Position numbers and translations under genes: made by a program
Shown: positions 8,102-16,954 of the stretch, piece after piece
How the letters are laid out: every line of letters begins with the position of its first letter
Numbering within the stretch: the first letter of the stretch is position 1
The notes under the pieces: model-generated
What the model saw: the letters and a program-made list of their open reading frames with translations, nothing else
What the model was told of the DNA's origin: nothing
Databases searched by the model: none
DNA from: Candidatus Sigynarchaeota archaeon
GTDB lineage: Archaea; Asgardarchaeota; Lokiarchaeia; Sigynarchaeales; Sigynarchaeaceae
Assembly: GCA_030587525.1 (NCBI GenBank)
Contig: JAUQYW010000347.1
Location: 1-47,052 of the forward strand
DNA length: 47,052 nucleotides
Reading direction: 5' to 3'

Positions 8102-9820
8102 CTATTGCTTTCCCGCCCACCACTTGATGTCGATGTCGGGGAACAGGTTATCCTCAATCTCGAGGCGCCCGAGGTATTCCCAGCTCCCTTGCGGGATATT
8201 CTTGCCCTCGGCAAAAGCCTTGGCCATCTCGTAAAGCTTCACGACGTTCTCGTAATGCAAGGCCACGCGAGCTTCGGCATAATCACGGGCGCTCCACGTG
8301 CTGATGAGGAATTGCCAGTCGCTGGATTCGAGTAGCAACTCCTCGCGAGCCAGCTGGTTGCAGATTTTCTTGAGATCGGGTTTGTCGGTCTCGCCGTACT
8401 TGTCGGCGATCTCCTTGATCTTCTTCTGGCATTCCGTGATGCGTTCCCACGTCCATTGCGTCCATTCGTTGAGCCATATCCAGTGACCTCCACCTTGACC
8501 CCAAGATCCTTCGGGAAGGCTGATCTGGTCAATCGGGGGGAACATGTCGAGGTAGTGACCTGCCGTGGTGAGTTTCAGTTCGGGATCGTCTTGCACCCAC
8601 TTGAGAACGCGGCCCATGAATTGCGGGCCCTCGAACCACCAGTGGCCAAACAGTTCCGTGTCGTACATGGCACAGATGATCCCGGGCTTTTTAGCGTTGT
8701 TGTAGTATTCCTGGAGCAATCCCTTGATCGTGTTCTTGTAGTGCGTTGCATTTTCATCAAGCCGGCCCGGGACATCAGCAGGATAGTATTCCATCTTGGC
8801 ACCGAGGTCCAGCTTCGCGCCGGTGACTTTCCAGTACCGAAGGCCACCCGGGAAGTGTTTCTTGTGAAAATCGAGATAGGTGCCATCACCCGGGTAGCCG
8901 TGCTCGCCGCTCCACACGAGGATGCCGGTCTTCTCGTCCCGGGTGAAAAACGCAACGGGCGCGATTGGCTCGGAACTATGGATGAGGTACGGGCTGTACG
9001 GCGTGCGCCCCTTGATCTCGCCGACTGGCTTGTAACTGGCCATGAATTGCTTCCACAAGTCCTTCAAGAGCTTGAACCGCGCCGCGTATACACCTTGTGC
9101 CAAGCCACCCATGGTGAGGTGCGTGTCGACGAAGAAATAGTCGAGGTTGTTCTTTGCGATGAAGTATTCGACGCCTTTTCGTTCCACCGGCTTCGAATTA
9201 GGATCGACCGGGTTCTTCCATTTATAGGCGGGACGATACGCGCATTCCGGAAGCCATATACCTCTGGGATCCTTGCCGTAGATGCGCTTGTATGATGCCA
9301 CTGCAGTCCGGATTTGCGCGTCGATGGAAAAATCGTTCGGCAGCAGAGCAAAATAGCCGTGCGTTGCGGCACACGTGATGATCTCGATGATGTCCTTGTC
9401 TTGCAGCGCCTTGAAAGCACCAGGGATGTCCTCGTGAAACCGGTCGATGAACGTGCTCCGGATTTTGCCATACCATTCTTCCCAGAATTTCGCCATCTTT
9501 GCCCGGTTTTGAAAATTTTCGCTTTTAAACTGGTCTTGATCGTGCTTTGCAGCCTCTATCTTCTCATGTAAATAATTTTTAAACCCGTCCTTGAATCTTG
9601 GTTGCACCATCATCTCGGACAAGACTGGCGTTATGCCGATTGTCAGCGTTGGCGTATATCCCTTATCGACAAGCTCGTAGAGCTCGATCAAGAGGGGGAG
9701 ATACGTTTCCGCTGCAGCCTCGTTTACCCACGAGGTTCCATGAGGCCACACGCCATGATTTAAAACCCACGGCAAATGGCTGTGTAGCACGAAGGTGAAA
9801 TGTCCAATAGTATCAACCAT
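8102..9820 (-). CDS. GH57 family 1,4-alpha-glucan branching enzyme-like protein (572 aa)
   Basis: A GH57 enzyme of the DUF1957-containing branching-enzyme group, which cuts an alpha-1,4-glucan and rejoins the piece as an alpha-1,6 branch. The N-terminus has the family metal/substrate motif LHSHLPW (residues 12-18). The catalytic Glu192 lies in GIWLPECAY and the catalytic Asp387 in MYDTELFGHWW, both complete. The C-terminal half carries WGQGGGHWIWLNEWTQWTW, typical of this group. No signal peptide is seen, so it acts in the cytoplasm, presumably on a glycogen-like store. A second GH57 gene ends 92 bp upstream on the same strand. GH57 amylases and branching enzymes are close relatives, so a hydrolytic activity is the main alternative. 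Confidence 0.88.
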   Translation of the reverse strand: MVDTIGHFTFVLHSHLPWVLNHGVWPHGTSWVNEAAAETYLPLLIELYELVDKGYTPTLTIGITPVLSEMMVQPRFKDGFKNYLHEKIEAAKHDQDQFKSENFQNRAKMAKFWEEWYGKIRSTFIDRFHEDIPGAFKALQDKDIIEIITCAATHGYFALLPNDFSIDAQIRTAVASYKRIYGKDPRGIWLPECAYRPAYKWKNPVDPNSKPVERKGVEYFIAKNNLDYFFVDTHLTMGGLAQGVYAARFKLLKDLWKQFMASYKPVGEIKGRTPYSPYLIHSSEPIAPVAFFTRDEKTGILVWSGEHGYPGDGTYLDFHKKHFPGGLRYWKVTGAKLDLGAKMEYYPADVPGRLDENATHYKNTIKGLLQEYYNNAKKPGIICAMYDTELFGHWWFEGPQFMGRVLKWVQDDPELKLTTAGHYLDMFPPIDQISLPEGSWGQGGGHWIWLNEWTQWTWERITECQKKIKEIADKYGETDKPDLKKICNQLAREELLLESSDWQFLISTWSARDYAEARVALHYENVVKLYEMAKAFAEGKNIPQGSWEYLGRLEIEDNLFPDIDIKWWAGKQ

Positions 9821-9912
9821 GTCAATCCGCCATGATTCCGTTTACACGGTACATTGTACTTCATACAAAATAACGATTGCCGCTATTGAAGTTAGGTGTT
9901 CCGCGGGATTGC

Positions 9913-11511
9913 TCACCGATGGCGAAACGCGTCGATCTCGATTTCGGGCCATGGATTGTCGATGTCTTCCATTTCCTTCAAATCTTTTGCGTTGATGCGC
10001 TTTAAGTCTGAAGGATTCTTTGCTGCCCACAATAGCTTGTTGAACCGTTGATGATGGTTGTGAAATCGTTGGTTTGCGTATTCCTTCGCTTGTTTCGTGA
10101 AAAGCAAGAAAGGCCAGTCGCTTCCTTCCATGAGCAGCAATTCTCGTGCCATCTGGGATTGTATTCGACTTTCCCGCGGATTGCTCGATCCGGTCGTTTC
10201 CTTGGAGGTACGGAGCACGTTTTCAAAATCAACTGTGCTACCATTGATATACGGCCAAAGCCACGAGTGCTCGGGGTTCTGCCACACGGTAAAATCCCCG
10301 TTCAACCCCCACGTGGAAGGTTGCATCTTGATCGTGGAAAAGGTATCGCCATATTTCTCGATATACTCGTCCAAGGCCAAGCATTGCACCTGGGAATCTT
10401 TTAATAGCCTGCGATACACGGCTTCTATCCATGCTGGACCCTCATGCCACCAATGGCCATACAATTCGCAATCGTACGGCGATGCAATGACCGGCGAGCA
10501 TTCCCGTACCGTTCCGGATGCTTCAGCGGCTTTTTCCCGAAGCAACTGGACAAAGTGGTCCGCGTGCACCTGCACCCGTTCCATGGCTTTTGCTGGCAGG
10601 TACGTTTCTTTTGGCACCTGCTGGGTGACGCGCCAATACTGCAATCCAGATTCGCTATCCTTGGAATGAAACTCGCGATAATACGGATCCCCGGGATACC
10701 CGCCATCAGGCGACCAGACTTGCTTTCCCGTGGCTTGATTGCGGCCAAAAACACAGACCCCGGATTCTAGCTTGTATCCACGATAGGTGGTTGGTGCAAG
10801 TTCGTGGTTTTTATTATCTAGTAAGGCTGCACGCTCGATGCCGATGTTTTCAACGAAGAAGAATCGGATGCCCTCGTCGGCAAGCCACTCGTCGATGCCA
10901 CGGCGTTCCCGGTTTTCCCGTTTCGACCATTCTCTCGGGCGATACGCACATTCTGGCAGCCAAAAGCCTCGTGGTTTGCACCCAAAGTATTTTTCATAGG
11001 ATTTCACGCCGACATGAATCTGGGAATACACCGCGGAGTCATGCTCGAGCAAGGGTAAAAAACCGTGCGTGGCTGCTGAGGTGAGTACATCGATGATGCC
11101 TTCTTCCTGCAACCACTTGAATGAGTTGATGATGTTGCGGAAAAAAAGCGATTTATAGTCGTCAAAGGTGCGTTGAAAGGACGCCAGGTAATATCGTGCA
11201 ACGGCTTGCTTGGCCTCGTCGCGGGAGAAACGATCGCAATCGCGCTGGGCGCGTCGAATCTTGTCCTCCATGTACTCGCAAAACCGGTCGTTCATGTAGG
11301 CATCGGCAAGTTGCTCTGCTAAGACGGGCACGATCCCGACCATCACGCGTGGCTTCAGGTTTTCCCTTTGAAATTGGCGAAAAATTGATAGCAAAGGTAG
11401 GTAAGTCTCGTTCATTGCCTCGAAAAGCCATTCCTCGCCCGCAGGCCATATACCCGATCGGCGACAGAATGGAATGTGCGAATGTAGCATCAAAGAAAAG
11501 GTTCCAATCAT
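9913..11511 (-). CDS. Second GH57 alpha-glucan branching enzyme-like protein (532 aa)
   Basis: A diverged paralogue of the neighbouring GH57 protein. It has LMLHSHIPF at residues 8-16, the nucleophile Glu187 in GFWLPECAY and the acid Asp347 in SPYDCELYGHWW, so it should be active. The C-terminal domain (WGLNGDFTVWQNPEHSWLW) differs clearly from the neighbour. I start at the ATG on 11509-11511, giving MIGTFSLMLHSH, which aligns with the family N-terminus; the longer frame to 11682 would add 57 unrelated residues and run into the divergent gene. Two adjacent GH57 genes may divide labour between branching and trimming of a storage glucan, which is inference. It is divergent from the PHP gene. 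Confidence 0.87.
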   Translation of the reverse strand: MIGTFSLMLHSHIPFCRRSGIWPAGEEWLFEAMNETYLPLLSIFRQFQRENLKPRVMVGIVPVLAEQLADAYMNDRFCEYMEDKIRRAQRDCDRFSRDEAKQAVARYYLASFQRTFDDYKSLFFRNIINSFKWLQEEGIIDVLTSAATHGFLPLLEHDSAVYSQIHVGVKSYEKYFGCKPRGFWLPECAYRPREWSKRENRERRGIDEWLADEGIRFFFVENIGIERAALLDNKNHELAPTTYRGYKLESGVCVFGRNQATGKQVWSPDGGYPGDPYYREFHSKDSESGLQYWRVTQQVPKETYLPAKAMERVQVHADHFVQLLREKAAEASGTVRECSPVIASPYDCELYGHWWHEGPAWIEAVYRRLLKDSQVQCLALDEYIEKYGDTFSTIKMQPSTWGLNGDFTVWQNPEHSWLWPYINGSTVDFENVLRTSKETTGSSNPRESRIQSQMARELLLMEGSDWPFLLFTKQAKEYANQRFHNHHQRFNKLLWAAKNPSDLKRINAKDLKEMEDIDNPWPEIEIDAFRHR

Positions 11512-11563
11512 CAGTTCATATTGCCCATCATCAATAATTAAGTATTGCCCGAGGCAAACTGGT

Positions 11564-12385
11564 TTGAAGATCGGAAAAGCATCGACAGAGCTCGGCAGAA
11601 GGAACGGCATAGAAAAGAATCGCCGTTCATATAGCCTGGATATCGATTGGCACGTGCACACGACCAACTCTTGCGATTCCAAGATAAATCCTCGCGATGC
11701 TTGCGTTTATGCTGAAATAATGGGATTAAAAGGGATATGCTTCACCGAGCACATCGATTTCGATCCCAGGGATACCGGATATAACTGGTTTCACTGGAAC
11801 GCGTATATAAAGGAAATGGAAGCCACGAAACAGGAGCATCCAGGGTTCGTCCACACGGGGTTCGAACTCAACTGGCAGGAGAAGTTCAGCACTGGATTGC
11901 TCGATTTCCTCGATGATAAAGCGGTGGATCTCGTGCTCGGCAGCGTCCATTGGTTGAAGTCAGGCCATATTTGCCAGAAATCGACATTCACGAGTCTTTC
12001 CCTCGATGCCTTTCTCGACGAGTGGATCCACGAGGCGCTGGACTTGCTCAATCGGGACATTTGCCACGGATTTGCACATTTCGATTATTTTTACTTGTTT
12101 GGCCAGGAATTTTATCCCAATCTCAAGCGAGATGATATTTTTTACCTCACTGAACCCGTCATCGATGCGATCATCAAGCACGACGTATCCCTGGAAATTA
12201 ATTCCCGGGTTCTGCGAAAAGGGCTGAGCGAGCCATGCCCGTCGTGGCGATTCATCGAAAATTATTTCAAGGCTGGAGGAAGAAAAGTGCATATTGGCAG
12301 CGATAGCCATTCAGTCGGTGAAATTGGCTTTCAATTCGATGCGATTCGGACACGTTTGGCCACGTTATTGGCAAATTGTAAATGA
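11564..12385 (+). CDS. PHP-domain phosphoesterase, histidinol-phosphatase-like
   Basis: A PHP-superfamily metal-dependent phosphoesterase of about 273 residues. Metal-binding motifs in order are DWHVHTTNSCDS (His30, His32), CFTEHIDFD, GSVHW, HFDYF and GSDSHSVGEIG. This matches the HisK-type histidinol phosphatase family, although related members act on other phosphomonoesters. The start is uncertain: ATG 11474 would overlap the divergent GH57 start, so I prefer TTG 11564, which has GAGG about ten bases before it and places the first metal motif near residue 30. No histidine-biosynthesis genes are nearby. The stop at 12383-12385 is immediately followed by the zinc-ribbon gene. Confidence 0.8.
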   Translation: MKIGKASTELGRRNGIEKNRRSYSLDIDWHVHTTNSCDSKINPRDACVYAEIMGLKGICFTEHIDFDPRDTGYNWFHWNAYIKEMEATKQEHPGFVHTGFELNWQEKFSTGLLDFLDDKAVDLVLGSVHWLKSGHICQKSTFTSLSLDAFLDEWIHEALDLLNRDICHGFAHFDYFYLFGQEFYPNLKRDDIFYLTEPVIDAIIKHDVSLEINSRVLRKGLSEPCPSWRFIENYFKAGGRKVHIGSDSHSVGEIGFQFDAIRTRLATLLANCK

Positions 12386-12388
12386 TTG

Positions 12389-12976
12389 ATGAATATGGTA
12401 AAACCCACGCCAGAAGCCATCACGGAAAAGGATCTAGCCGTGTTCAAGTGCCCAGCAAAAAAATGCAACGGATTTCTCGTCCCGTATGAAATCAAGAGAA
12501 ACCCAGAAAAGGTAACGATTTTTTCCACGTGCTACGACTGCAAAAAACGGTACAAATTCAAGCTAAGCATGGACGACGAAAGCGCGTGGATGCCATCGCT
12601 GCGAAAATTTACCTGGCGTTGCCCGTTCTGCGCCGATTGGGATATCGACATCAAGAAAGCCGTGGGCTTCTATGTTTTCCGCGTCTCCATCTCGTGCAAC
12701 AAGTGCCAAAAGAATGCCTCGAAAAAAATCGAGCACGAAATCTATGAAAAACTCATGGCCGGCATCGCATCCAAGCCGCAAGTCTCTAATACAAAACCGG
12801 GCGAGAACTTAACCGAGCATACCGAACCGGGGGCGACGCCCGCCATTAAAGGCCCCGCAAGCAAAAAGAAATTACTCGTCTGTCCCGCTTGCGAGCTTGA
12901 GATCACCGAGGAGTTCAAGGGTTATTGCCCGGGTTGTGGTTTCCGGTTCTCGGCGGAAATCGAAGACCGTCCTTGA
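12389..12976 (+). CDS. Zinc-ribbon protein (195 aa)
   Basis: A cytoplasmic protein with three Cys-rich segments: CPAKKCNG with CYDCKK near residues 20-55, CPFCADWD with SCNKCQ around residues 80-110, and a C-terminal zinc ribbon CPACELE with CPGCGF at the end. A charged, proline-containing linker precedes the last ribbon. No enzymatic motif is seen. Such proteins often bind nucleic acid or other proteins, but no role can be assigned. ATG 12389 is chosen over the TTG at 12386; ATG 12395 is also possible. It starts within four bases of the PHP stop, so the two are probably co-translated, and it converges on the mutarotase gene with only 12 bp between the stops. Confidence 0.75.
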   Translation: MNMVKPTPEAITEKDLAVFKCPAKKCNGFLVPYEIKRNPEKVTIFSTCYDCKKRYKFKLSMDDESAWMPSLRKFTWRCPFCADWDIDIKKAVGFYVFRVSISCNKCQKNASKKIEHEIYEKLMAGIASKPQVSNTKPGENLTEHTEPGATPAIKGPASKKKLLVCPACELEITEEFKGYCPGCGFRFSAEIEDRP

Positions 12977-12988
12977 TAAAATTCCTTC

Positions 12989-13312
12989 TCAGTCCAGGTG
13001 GAAGACCTCATCCATGTCTGCCCACCACTCGCCTTTCTTCCTCGTTTTCAACGGTTCTTGCATGGGCTTCACATAATCCCACCATTTCTGGGTTTCGGGA
13101 TCCGCAGCCATTTTTGCCATATCCGCGTCATAATCCTCGCCGGCATACTCGAAATAACTGAAAAGATAGCCGCCCTTGTAGAATATCGAGTAATTCTGGA
13201 TGTCGCACTTCTTGATCATCGCCAGCACGCCAGGCCAGACCTTCGCGTGACACTTCTTGTATTCCTCGAAACGATCTGCCTTGACCTTTATGATACTGCC
13301 ATACCGTTTCAT
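12989..13312 (-). CDS. rhaM: L-rhamnose mutarotase family protein
   Basis: A 107-residue dimeric alpha/beta-barrel protein of the RhaM (DUF718) family, which interconverts the alpha and beta anomers of L-rhamnose or a related 6-deoxy sugar. His22 in KCHAKVWPG matches the position of the catalytic His of bacterial RhaM, and Tyr18, the Trp pair 77-78 in KWWDYVKPMQEPL and the C-terminal WWADMDEVFHLD are all retained. The length is the usual one. It is divergent from the UroD-family gene across a 99-bp region with a 9-bp inverted repeat. No rhamnose isomerase or kinase lies nearby, so the true substrate may be another deoxy sugar (L-fucose mutarotases are relatives). The Gfo/Idh oxidoreductase and RraA-like aldolase in the window could act downstream. 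Confidence 0.9.
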   Translation of the reverse strand: MKRYGSIIKVKADRFEEYKKCHAKVWPGVLAMIKKCDIQNYSIFYKGGYLFSYFEYAGEDYDADMAKMAADPETQKWWDYVKPMQEPLKTRKKGEWWADMDEVFHLD

Positions 13313-13341
13313 GTTCTCACCAATCCACGAGCTTTGGTTAA

Positions 13342-13378
13342 TTCAAGATACCATCTAAACGTATTTAACTATCTTGAA
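13342..13378. promoter_or_regulatory. 9-bp inverted repeat in the divergent rhaM/UroD promoter
   Basis: TTCAAGATA (13342-13350) and TATCTTGAA (13370-13378) are perfect arms separated by 19 bases containing a TATA-like CGTATTTAA. It lies between the divergent starts at 13312 (minus) and 13412 (plus), the position expected for an operator that represses both promoters. Confidence 0.5.
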
Positions 13379-13411
13379 CGATTGAGATGTCGAGTATATC
13401 GAGGCTCGACC

Positions 13412-14443
13412 GTGAATCACAAGGAACGGTTCTTTGCGACCATCGAGCGAAGACACGTGGATCGCCCTGCATCGTGGCTTGGGATGCCCACAACTGCCGC
13501 GTTGCCCGGGCTGTTCAAGCATTTCCGCGTGCACAACATCGACGAGTTGAAAGTGAAGCTTGACGATGATATTTATCCCGTCGACGTGCCGTACCATTCT
13601 CCGGTCGCGAATCACATCGCTTGCGCCTTTCCCTTCGCAAAGAGCACCGCTCCCGATTATGAAAATCGCACGCTGACGACGCCGGGGTTTTTCGAGGGCT
13701 TCACTGACCCTGCGAAGGTCGATGACTTCAATTGGCCTGACCCGGGCTTGTATATCGACCCGAACGAATGCCGTGCTTCGGTACAAGATGTTCCGAATGA
13801 TTACGCAGTTCTGGGTATATTGTGGTCAGCTCACTTCCAGGATGCATGTGCCGCCTTCGGCATGGCCAATGCCCTCGTCACGATGTTGCGATACCCGTCG
13901 ATGTTCAAGGCGGTCATCGATCGCATCGTGGAATTCTACCTCAAGGCCAACGAGATCTTTTTCAAGGCGACGAAGGGAAAAATCGATGCCGTGCTCATCG
14001 GGAACGACTTCGGTGGCCAACAAGGATTGCTCCTATCCCGCCGCCACGTGCAGAAATTCGTCATGCCCGGCACCAAGCAGCTCATCGCGCATGCAAAGAA
14101 ATACGGCCTCAAGATCATGCACCATTCATGCGGGTCAGTTTACGAGTTGATCCCGGATTTTATCGATGCGGGAGCAGATATCGTCCATCCGATACAAGCA
14201 TTAGCCACGAACATGGAACCCGCGAGGTTAAAGGAATCCTTCGGCGACAAGGTGGCATTTTGCGGTGCCGTGGACACGCAAGACTTGCTTGTCCGCGGAT
14301 CGCAAGGGCAAGTGCGGGACAAGGTCCACGAACTCAAGAAAATTTTCCCGACTGGCTTGATCATCTCCCCGAGCCATGAAGCTCTCTTGCCCGATGTTCC
14401 CCCGGCTAATGTTGAGGCTATGTTTCAAGCAGTGAAGGATTGA
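13412..14443 (+). CDS. Uroporphyrinogen decarboxylase/MtaA-family protein
   Basis: A 343-residue protein of the UroD superfamily, which includes true uroporphyrinogen decarboxylases and the zinc-dependent methylcobamide:thiol methyltransferases such as MtaA and MtbA. The zinc-ligand pattern of the methyltransferase branch is present: MHHSCGSV (His-x-Cys) and, about 45 residues later, FCGAVDTQ. I start at GTG 13412, giving VNHKERFFATIERR, with GAGG seven bases upstream; the longer frame from 12998 is antisense to rhaM and rejected. Without corrinoid protein or coenzyme M genes nearby, the methyl donor and acceptor are unknown. Homologues of this subtype often sit among sugar-degradation genes with unknown activity. 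Confidence 0.82.
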   Translation: MNHKERFFATIERRHVDRPASWLGMPTTAALPGLFKHFRVHNIDELKVKLDDDIYPVDVPYHSPVANHIACAFPFAKSTAPDYENRTLTTPGFFEGFTDPAKVDDFNWPDPGLYIDPNECRASVQDVPNDYAVLGILWSAHFQDACAAFGMANALVTMLRYPSMFKAVIDRIVEFYLKANEIFFKATKGKIDAVLIGNDFGGQQGLLLSRRHVQKFVMPGTKQLIAHAKKYGLKIMHHSCGSVYELIPDFIDAGADIVHPIQALATNMEPARLKESFGDKVAFCGAVDTQDLLVRGSQGQVRDKVHELKKIFPTGLIISPSHEALLPDVPPANVEAMFQAVKD

Positions 14444-14558
14444 AAGATCATAGCGCACATCCTTCCATTGATGATTAAATTGGGTCAAGTTTTTATGGAA
14501 ATTCGGGTTTCATAGATATGATTGGTTCCCTCAGTCATTTCAAATGGAGTGAATAACC

Positions 14559-15077
14559 ATGGCATCAAATATGAATAAGTTCCTCGCAATTCTAGCGGGC
14601 ATATTAGCAATAATTGCCGTGATACCCATAGATTTCCTTTCGTGGTGGAAAGCGGACGTAGATCCATCCATAGGCGCGAATTTCTCGAATTATATAACAG
14701 CATTCGCACAGTTTTACAAGTGGAATGGATCATCATATGATATCATACCGCTCGATAACATGTACTTGATCACTGGCATTTTGGTCATCGTCGGCGCAGT
14801 TCTCTTGTTCGCGGGCGGTGCAAAGGCAATCAAAGCGCTAGCATTTCTCGGTGCACTGATAACAATTGCCGGTCCAATCGTCTTCCTAATTGCCCATAAC
14901 GGCAACGACGTGTTGAGTGCATGGTATAATTTATATACCCGGAATTTGTTCTTTGGCACGGACACGATCGCGCTCTGGGATCTTGGCGGTTCGACAACCT
15001 GGTACTTGAACGTGGGATTTTTCTTGCCACTTGGTGCAGGTTTATTGGGTTTCTTGAGCTTGAAATCGAATAAATAA
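14559..15077 (+). CDS. Small integral membrane protein (172 aa)
   Basis: A membrane protein with four predicted helices: FLAILAGILAIIAVI, YLITGILVIVGAVLLF, IKALAFLGALITIAG and a last one near VGFFLPLGAGLLGFL. A polar loop of about 45 residues follows the first helix and another of about 35 follows the third. No family is recognised. ATG 14559 has GGAGTGA a short distance upstream, which supports this start. It is flanked by the UroD-family gene and a zinc-ribbon gene on the same strand, with gaps of 115 and 183 bp, so it is likely its own transcription unit. Confidence 0.7.
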   Translation: MASNMNKFLAILAGILAIIAVIPIDFLSWWKADVDPSIGANFSNYITAFAQFYKWNGSSYDIIPLDNMYLITGILVIVGAVLLFAGGAKAIKALAFLGALITIAGPIVFLIAHNGNDVLSAWYNLYTRNLFFGTDTIALWDLGGSTTWYLNVGFFLPLGAGLLGFLSLKSNK

Positions 15078-15260
15078 GATTCCTCGCTCATCACGAGATT
15101 TTTCAACAAAACCATATACGATTTTTCTTTTTTTGCTTTGTTTTACCTTCGCTTTTAGATACATCATTATTATATATGCTTGGAGCTGTCTCGATAGTGG
15201 AACATGGTATCACGATATCGGGAAACATAGGGATGGACGGAATCCCGATCAGGAAGGTCG

Positions 15261-16322
15261 GTGCATCAAAATATGCCCTCTTGCCCACGCTGCAATGCCA
15301 CGATTGCCCCGGATGCGATTGTATGCGCCAAGTGCCGGCTTGTTGTCCGGTACTTTTGCGAGAGCTGCAACAACCCGATCTTCATTAGCACCAAGTATTG
15401 CACGAAATGTGGCGCAGTTAATTCAAATTATGATCCAACCTTCGACAAGCCTTCGGGAAACGCGCAAAGCACAAACAAGGGGGAGGTTGTCGACACGGAT
15501 TTCGACCAGGAGAGTGCTAAGATCGCCAAGGAAATTGCCGAGCTCAAGGCATCGCTCGTCCCGTCTCGGCCACCCGTGAAGAAGGCGGCGACGCTGCTAT
15601 TTGCAACCGAAAAGGATAAGCCCGCGATCAAGGACATCTACGAGCAATCCATCGACATCATGAAGGAGCCGACCGTCGACGAGGCACACATGCTCATCCA
15701 GACCATGGCAATTTCCTCCGCCGAGCTACAACCTGAAAAGGCAGAAACGAAGCCGGTGAAAGCGGTCTCCTCCTGGGATTGCGAAGTCGTCGTGCACTCG
15801 AAAAACAAGCAAGAGCCTGTCCATATTGGCCTTGGCAGCAGTCCCGATAGTGCAAAGGGCGTTCCTGGCACGATCTTTTTCACGCAATCCTCGGTCATTT
15901 TCATCACCTACATTCCGCAATACCGGGACATCAGTGATATCTTCGCTTATTTTGCCTTCAACATCGACTTGTTGAGCAGCTACACGCTAGACCCGGCCAT
16001 GGAAAAAAACAAGCTCGTCTTCAACAATAGCGGGTTGTTCAAGAAGAAGTTTCCCGGCGTTCAAGCGATCAACGTGCATTTTTCATGGTCGACGGATGCA
16101 GCGCAAGGCGATGTCGACAGCCAGATGTTCGTGTTCAAATCACTCATCGACCGGTTGAAGCTGTTTCATATTGAATCGCATTTACTCAGCGGGGACTACT
16201 TGTTCACGACAGGGAAATCCCCGAAAGATCCCGGGATTCAGGACATTGTTCAAGAATTGAAAGGCATGCAATCAATTTACGATATCATCGCGGATAAATA
16301 CCCTTCCTTGGTCCGCGGTTGA
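15261..16322 (+). CDS. Zinc-ribbon protein with a PH/GRAM-like C-terminal domain
   Basis: About 350 residues. The N-terminal 50 residues hold two adjacent zinc ribbons (SCPRCNATI with CAKC, then CESCNN with CTKCGA). A charged, low-complexity linker follows to about residue 165. The C-terminal 190 residues (GTIFFTQSSVIFITYI, then alternating strands and a closing helix FKSLIDRLKLFH) have the strand pattern and terminal helix of a PH-like or GRAM-like domain, but this is inferred by eye and not a family match. The start may be GTG 15261 or ATG 15273. No membrane segment is seen. It converges on the RraA-like gene with two bases between the stops. Function is unknown; a cytoplasmic adaptor is one possibility. 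Confidence 0.7.
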   Translation: MHQNMPSCPRCNATIAPDAIVCAKCRLVVRYFCESCNNPIFISTKYCTKCGAVNSNYDPTFDKPSGNAQSTNKGEVVDTDFDQESAKIAKEIAELKASLVPSRPPVKKAATLLFATEKDKPAIKDIYEQSIDIMKEPTVDEAHMLIQTMAISSAELQPEKAETKPVKAVSSWDCEVVVHSKNKQEPVHIGLGSSPDSAKGVPGTIFFTQSSVIFITYIPQYRDISDIFAYFAFNIDLLSSYTLDPAMEKNKLVFNNSGLFKKKFPGVQAINVHFSWSTDAAQGDVDSQMFVFKSLIDRLKLFHIESHLLSGDYLFTTGKSPKDPGIQDIVQELKGMQSIYDIIADKYPSLVRG

Positions 16323-16324
16323 TA

Positions 16325-16930
16325 CTATAACATCTTTTCTTCCATCGCCCGGATATTCTCGGCCTTTTCCAGCACCTTCCCCGTCTCTTCGGGTCGCAAC
16401 ACGACCACGCCATCGAGGTCAGCGACGATATAATCGCCTGGCCGTATCAAGACCCCACCGCACATGATCGGGATGCTCACATGCGTGCCAAGATCGAGGC
16501 CTGGCGTGAACGTGGTCGCCCATTCGCCCGTGATGACGCGTGGCGTGATGTATCTTGCCCACACGGGAAAATCGAGCTTGCGGATTTCCACGAGGTCACG
16601 AACGCCACCATCGATGATGGCAGCGGTGATATTCGATTTTTTTGCGAACCTCGTGAAGATTTCTCCCCACACGGCTCCCGTCAACCCGGACGCGTCGATG
16701 GCCAGCACGAGGTTTTTGCTGCCATTCTTGGCGCACTTCTCGAAGATCGATCGCACGGGATCAAGGGATTTTTGCAGGATTTGCACGGTTTCCGCGGTGC
16801 CAGCTACAAGGTGTCCATCATTCGTTCGCGAGCGGATCCCGTAGTCCAGGACATCGGCGCCACCTTTTGCATCGGAAATCAGTGCCGTGCCAAGAAGGCG
16901 TAGCTTCTGCAAGATCATAGCTTGGTTCAT
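16325..16930 (-). CDS. RraA-family protein, probable HMG/CHA-type aldolase
   Basis: A 201-residue member of the RraA fold, which includes divalent-metal class II aldolases acting on 4-hydroxy-4-methyl-2-oxoglutarate and 4-carboxy-4-hydroxy-2-oxoadipate. The aldolase metal-site pattern (D/E)-X20-R-D-X2-(E/D) is complete: Glu90, Arg111-Asp112 in IIDGGVRDL, and Glu115. The C-terminal RPGDYIVADLDGVVVLRP is also typical. This favours an aldolase or decarboxylase on a 2-oxo acid rather than an RNase E regulator, since archaea lack the E. coli RNase E system. Its start lies 24 bp after the Lrp stop, with an AGGAAG ribosome-binding site, so the two form an operon and Lrp may control it. It may act in sugar-acid breakdown with the oxidoreductase upstream; that link is inference. 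Confidence 0.85.
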   Translation of the reverse strand: MNQAMILQKLRLLGTALISDAKGGADVLDYGIRSRTNDGHLVAGTAETVQILQKSLDPVRSIFEKCAKNGSKNLVLAIDASGLTGAVWGEIFTRFAKKSNITAAIIDGGVRDLVEIRKLDFPVWARYITPRVITGEWATTFTPGLDLGTHVSIPIMCGGVLIRPGDYIVADLDGVVVLRPEETGKVLEKAENIRAMEEKML

Positions 16931-16954
16931 AACTCTTCCTGGTTTGCCGGTGGC

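Noticed and set aside
8456..9295. Long plus-strand open frame within the GH57 gene
   Set aside because: It is the antisense shadow of a gene with complete catalytic motifs, and its translation has no recognisable domain.
12998..13411. Extension of the UroD-family gene upstream
   Set aside because: It is antisense to rhaM and crosses the divergent promoter; GTG 13412 with GAGG upstream gives the family N-terminus.
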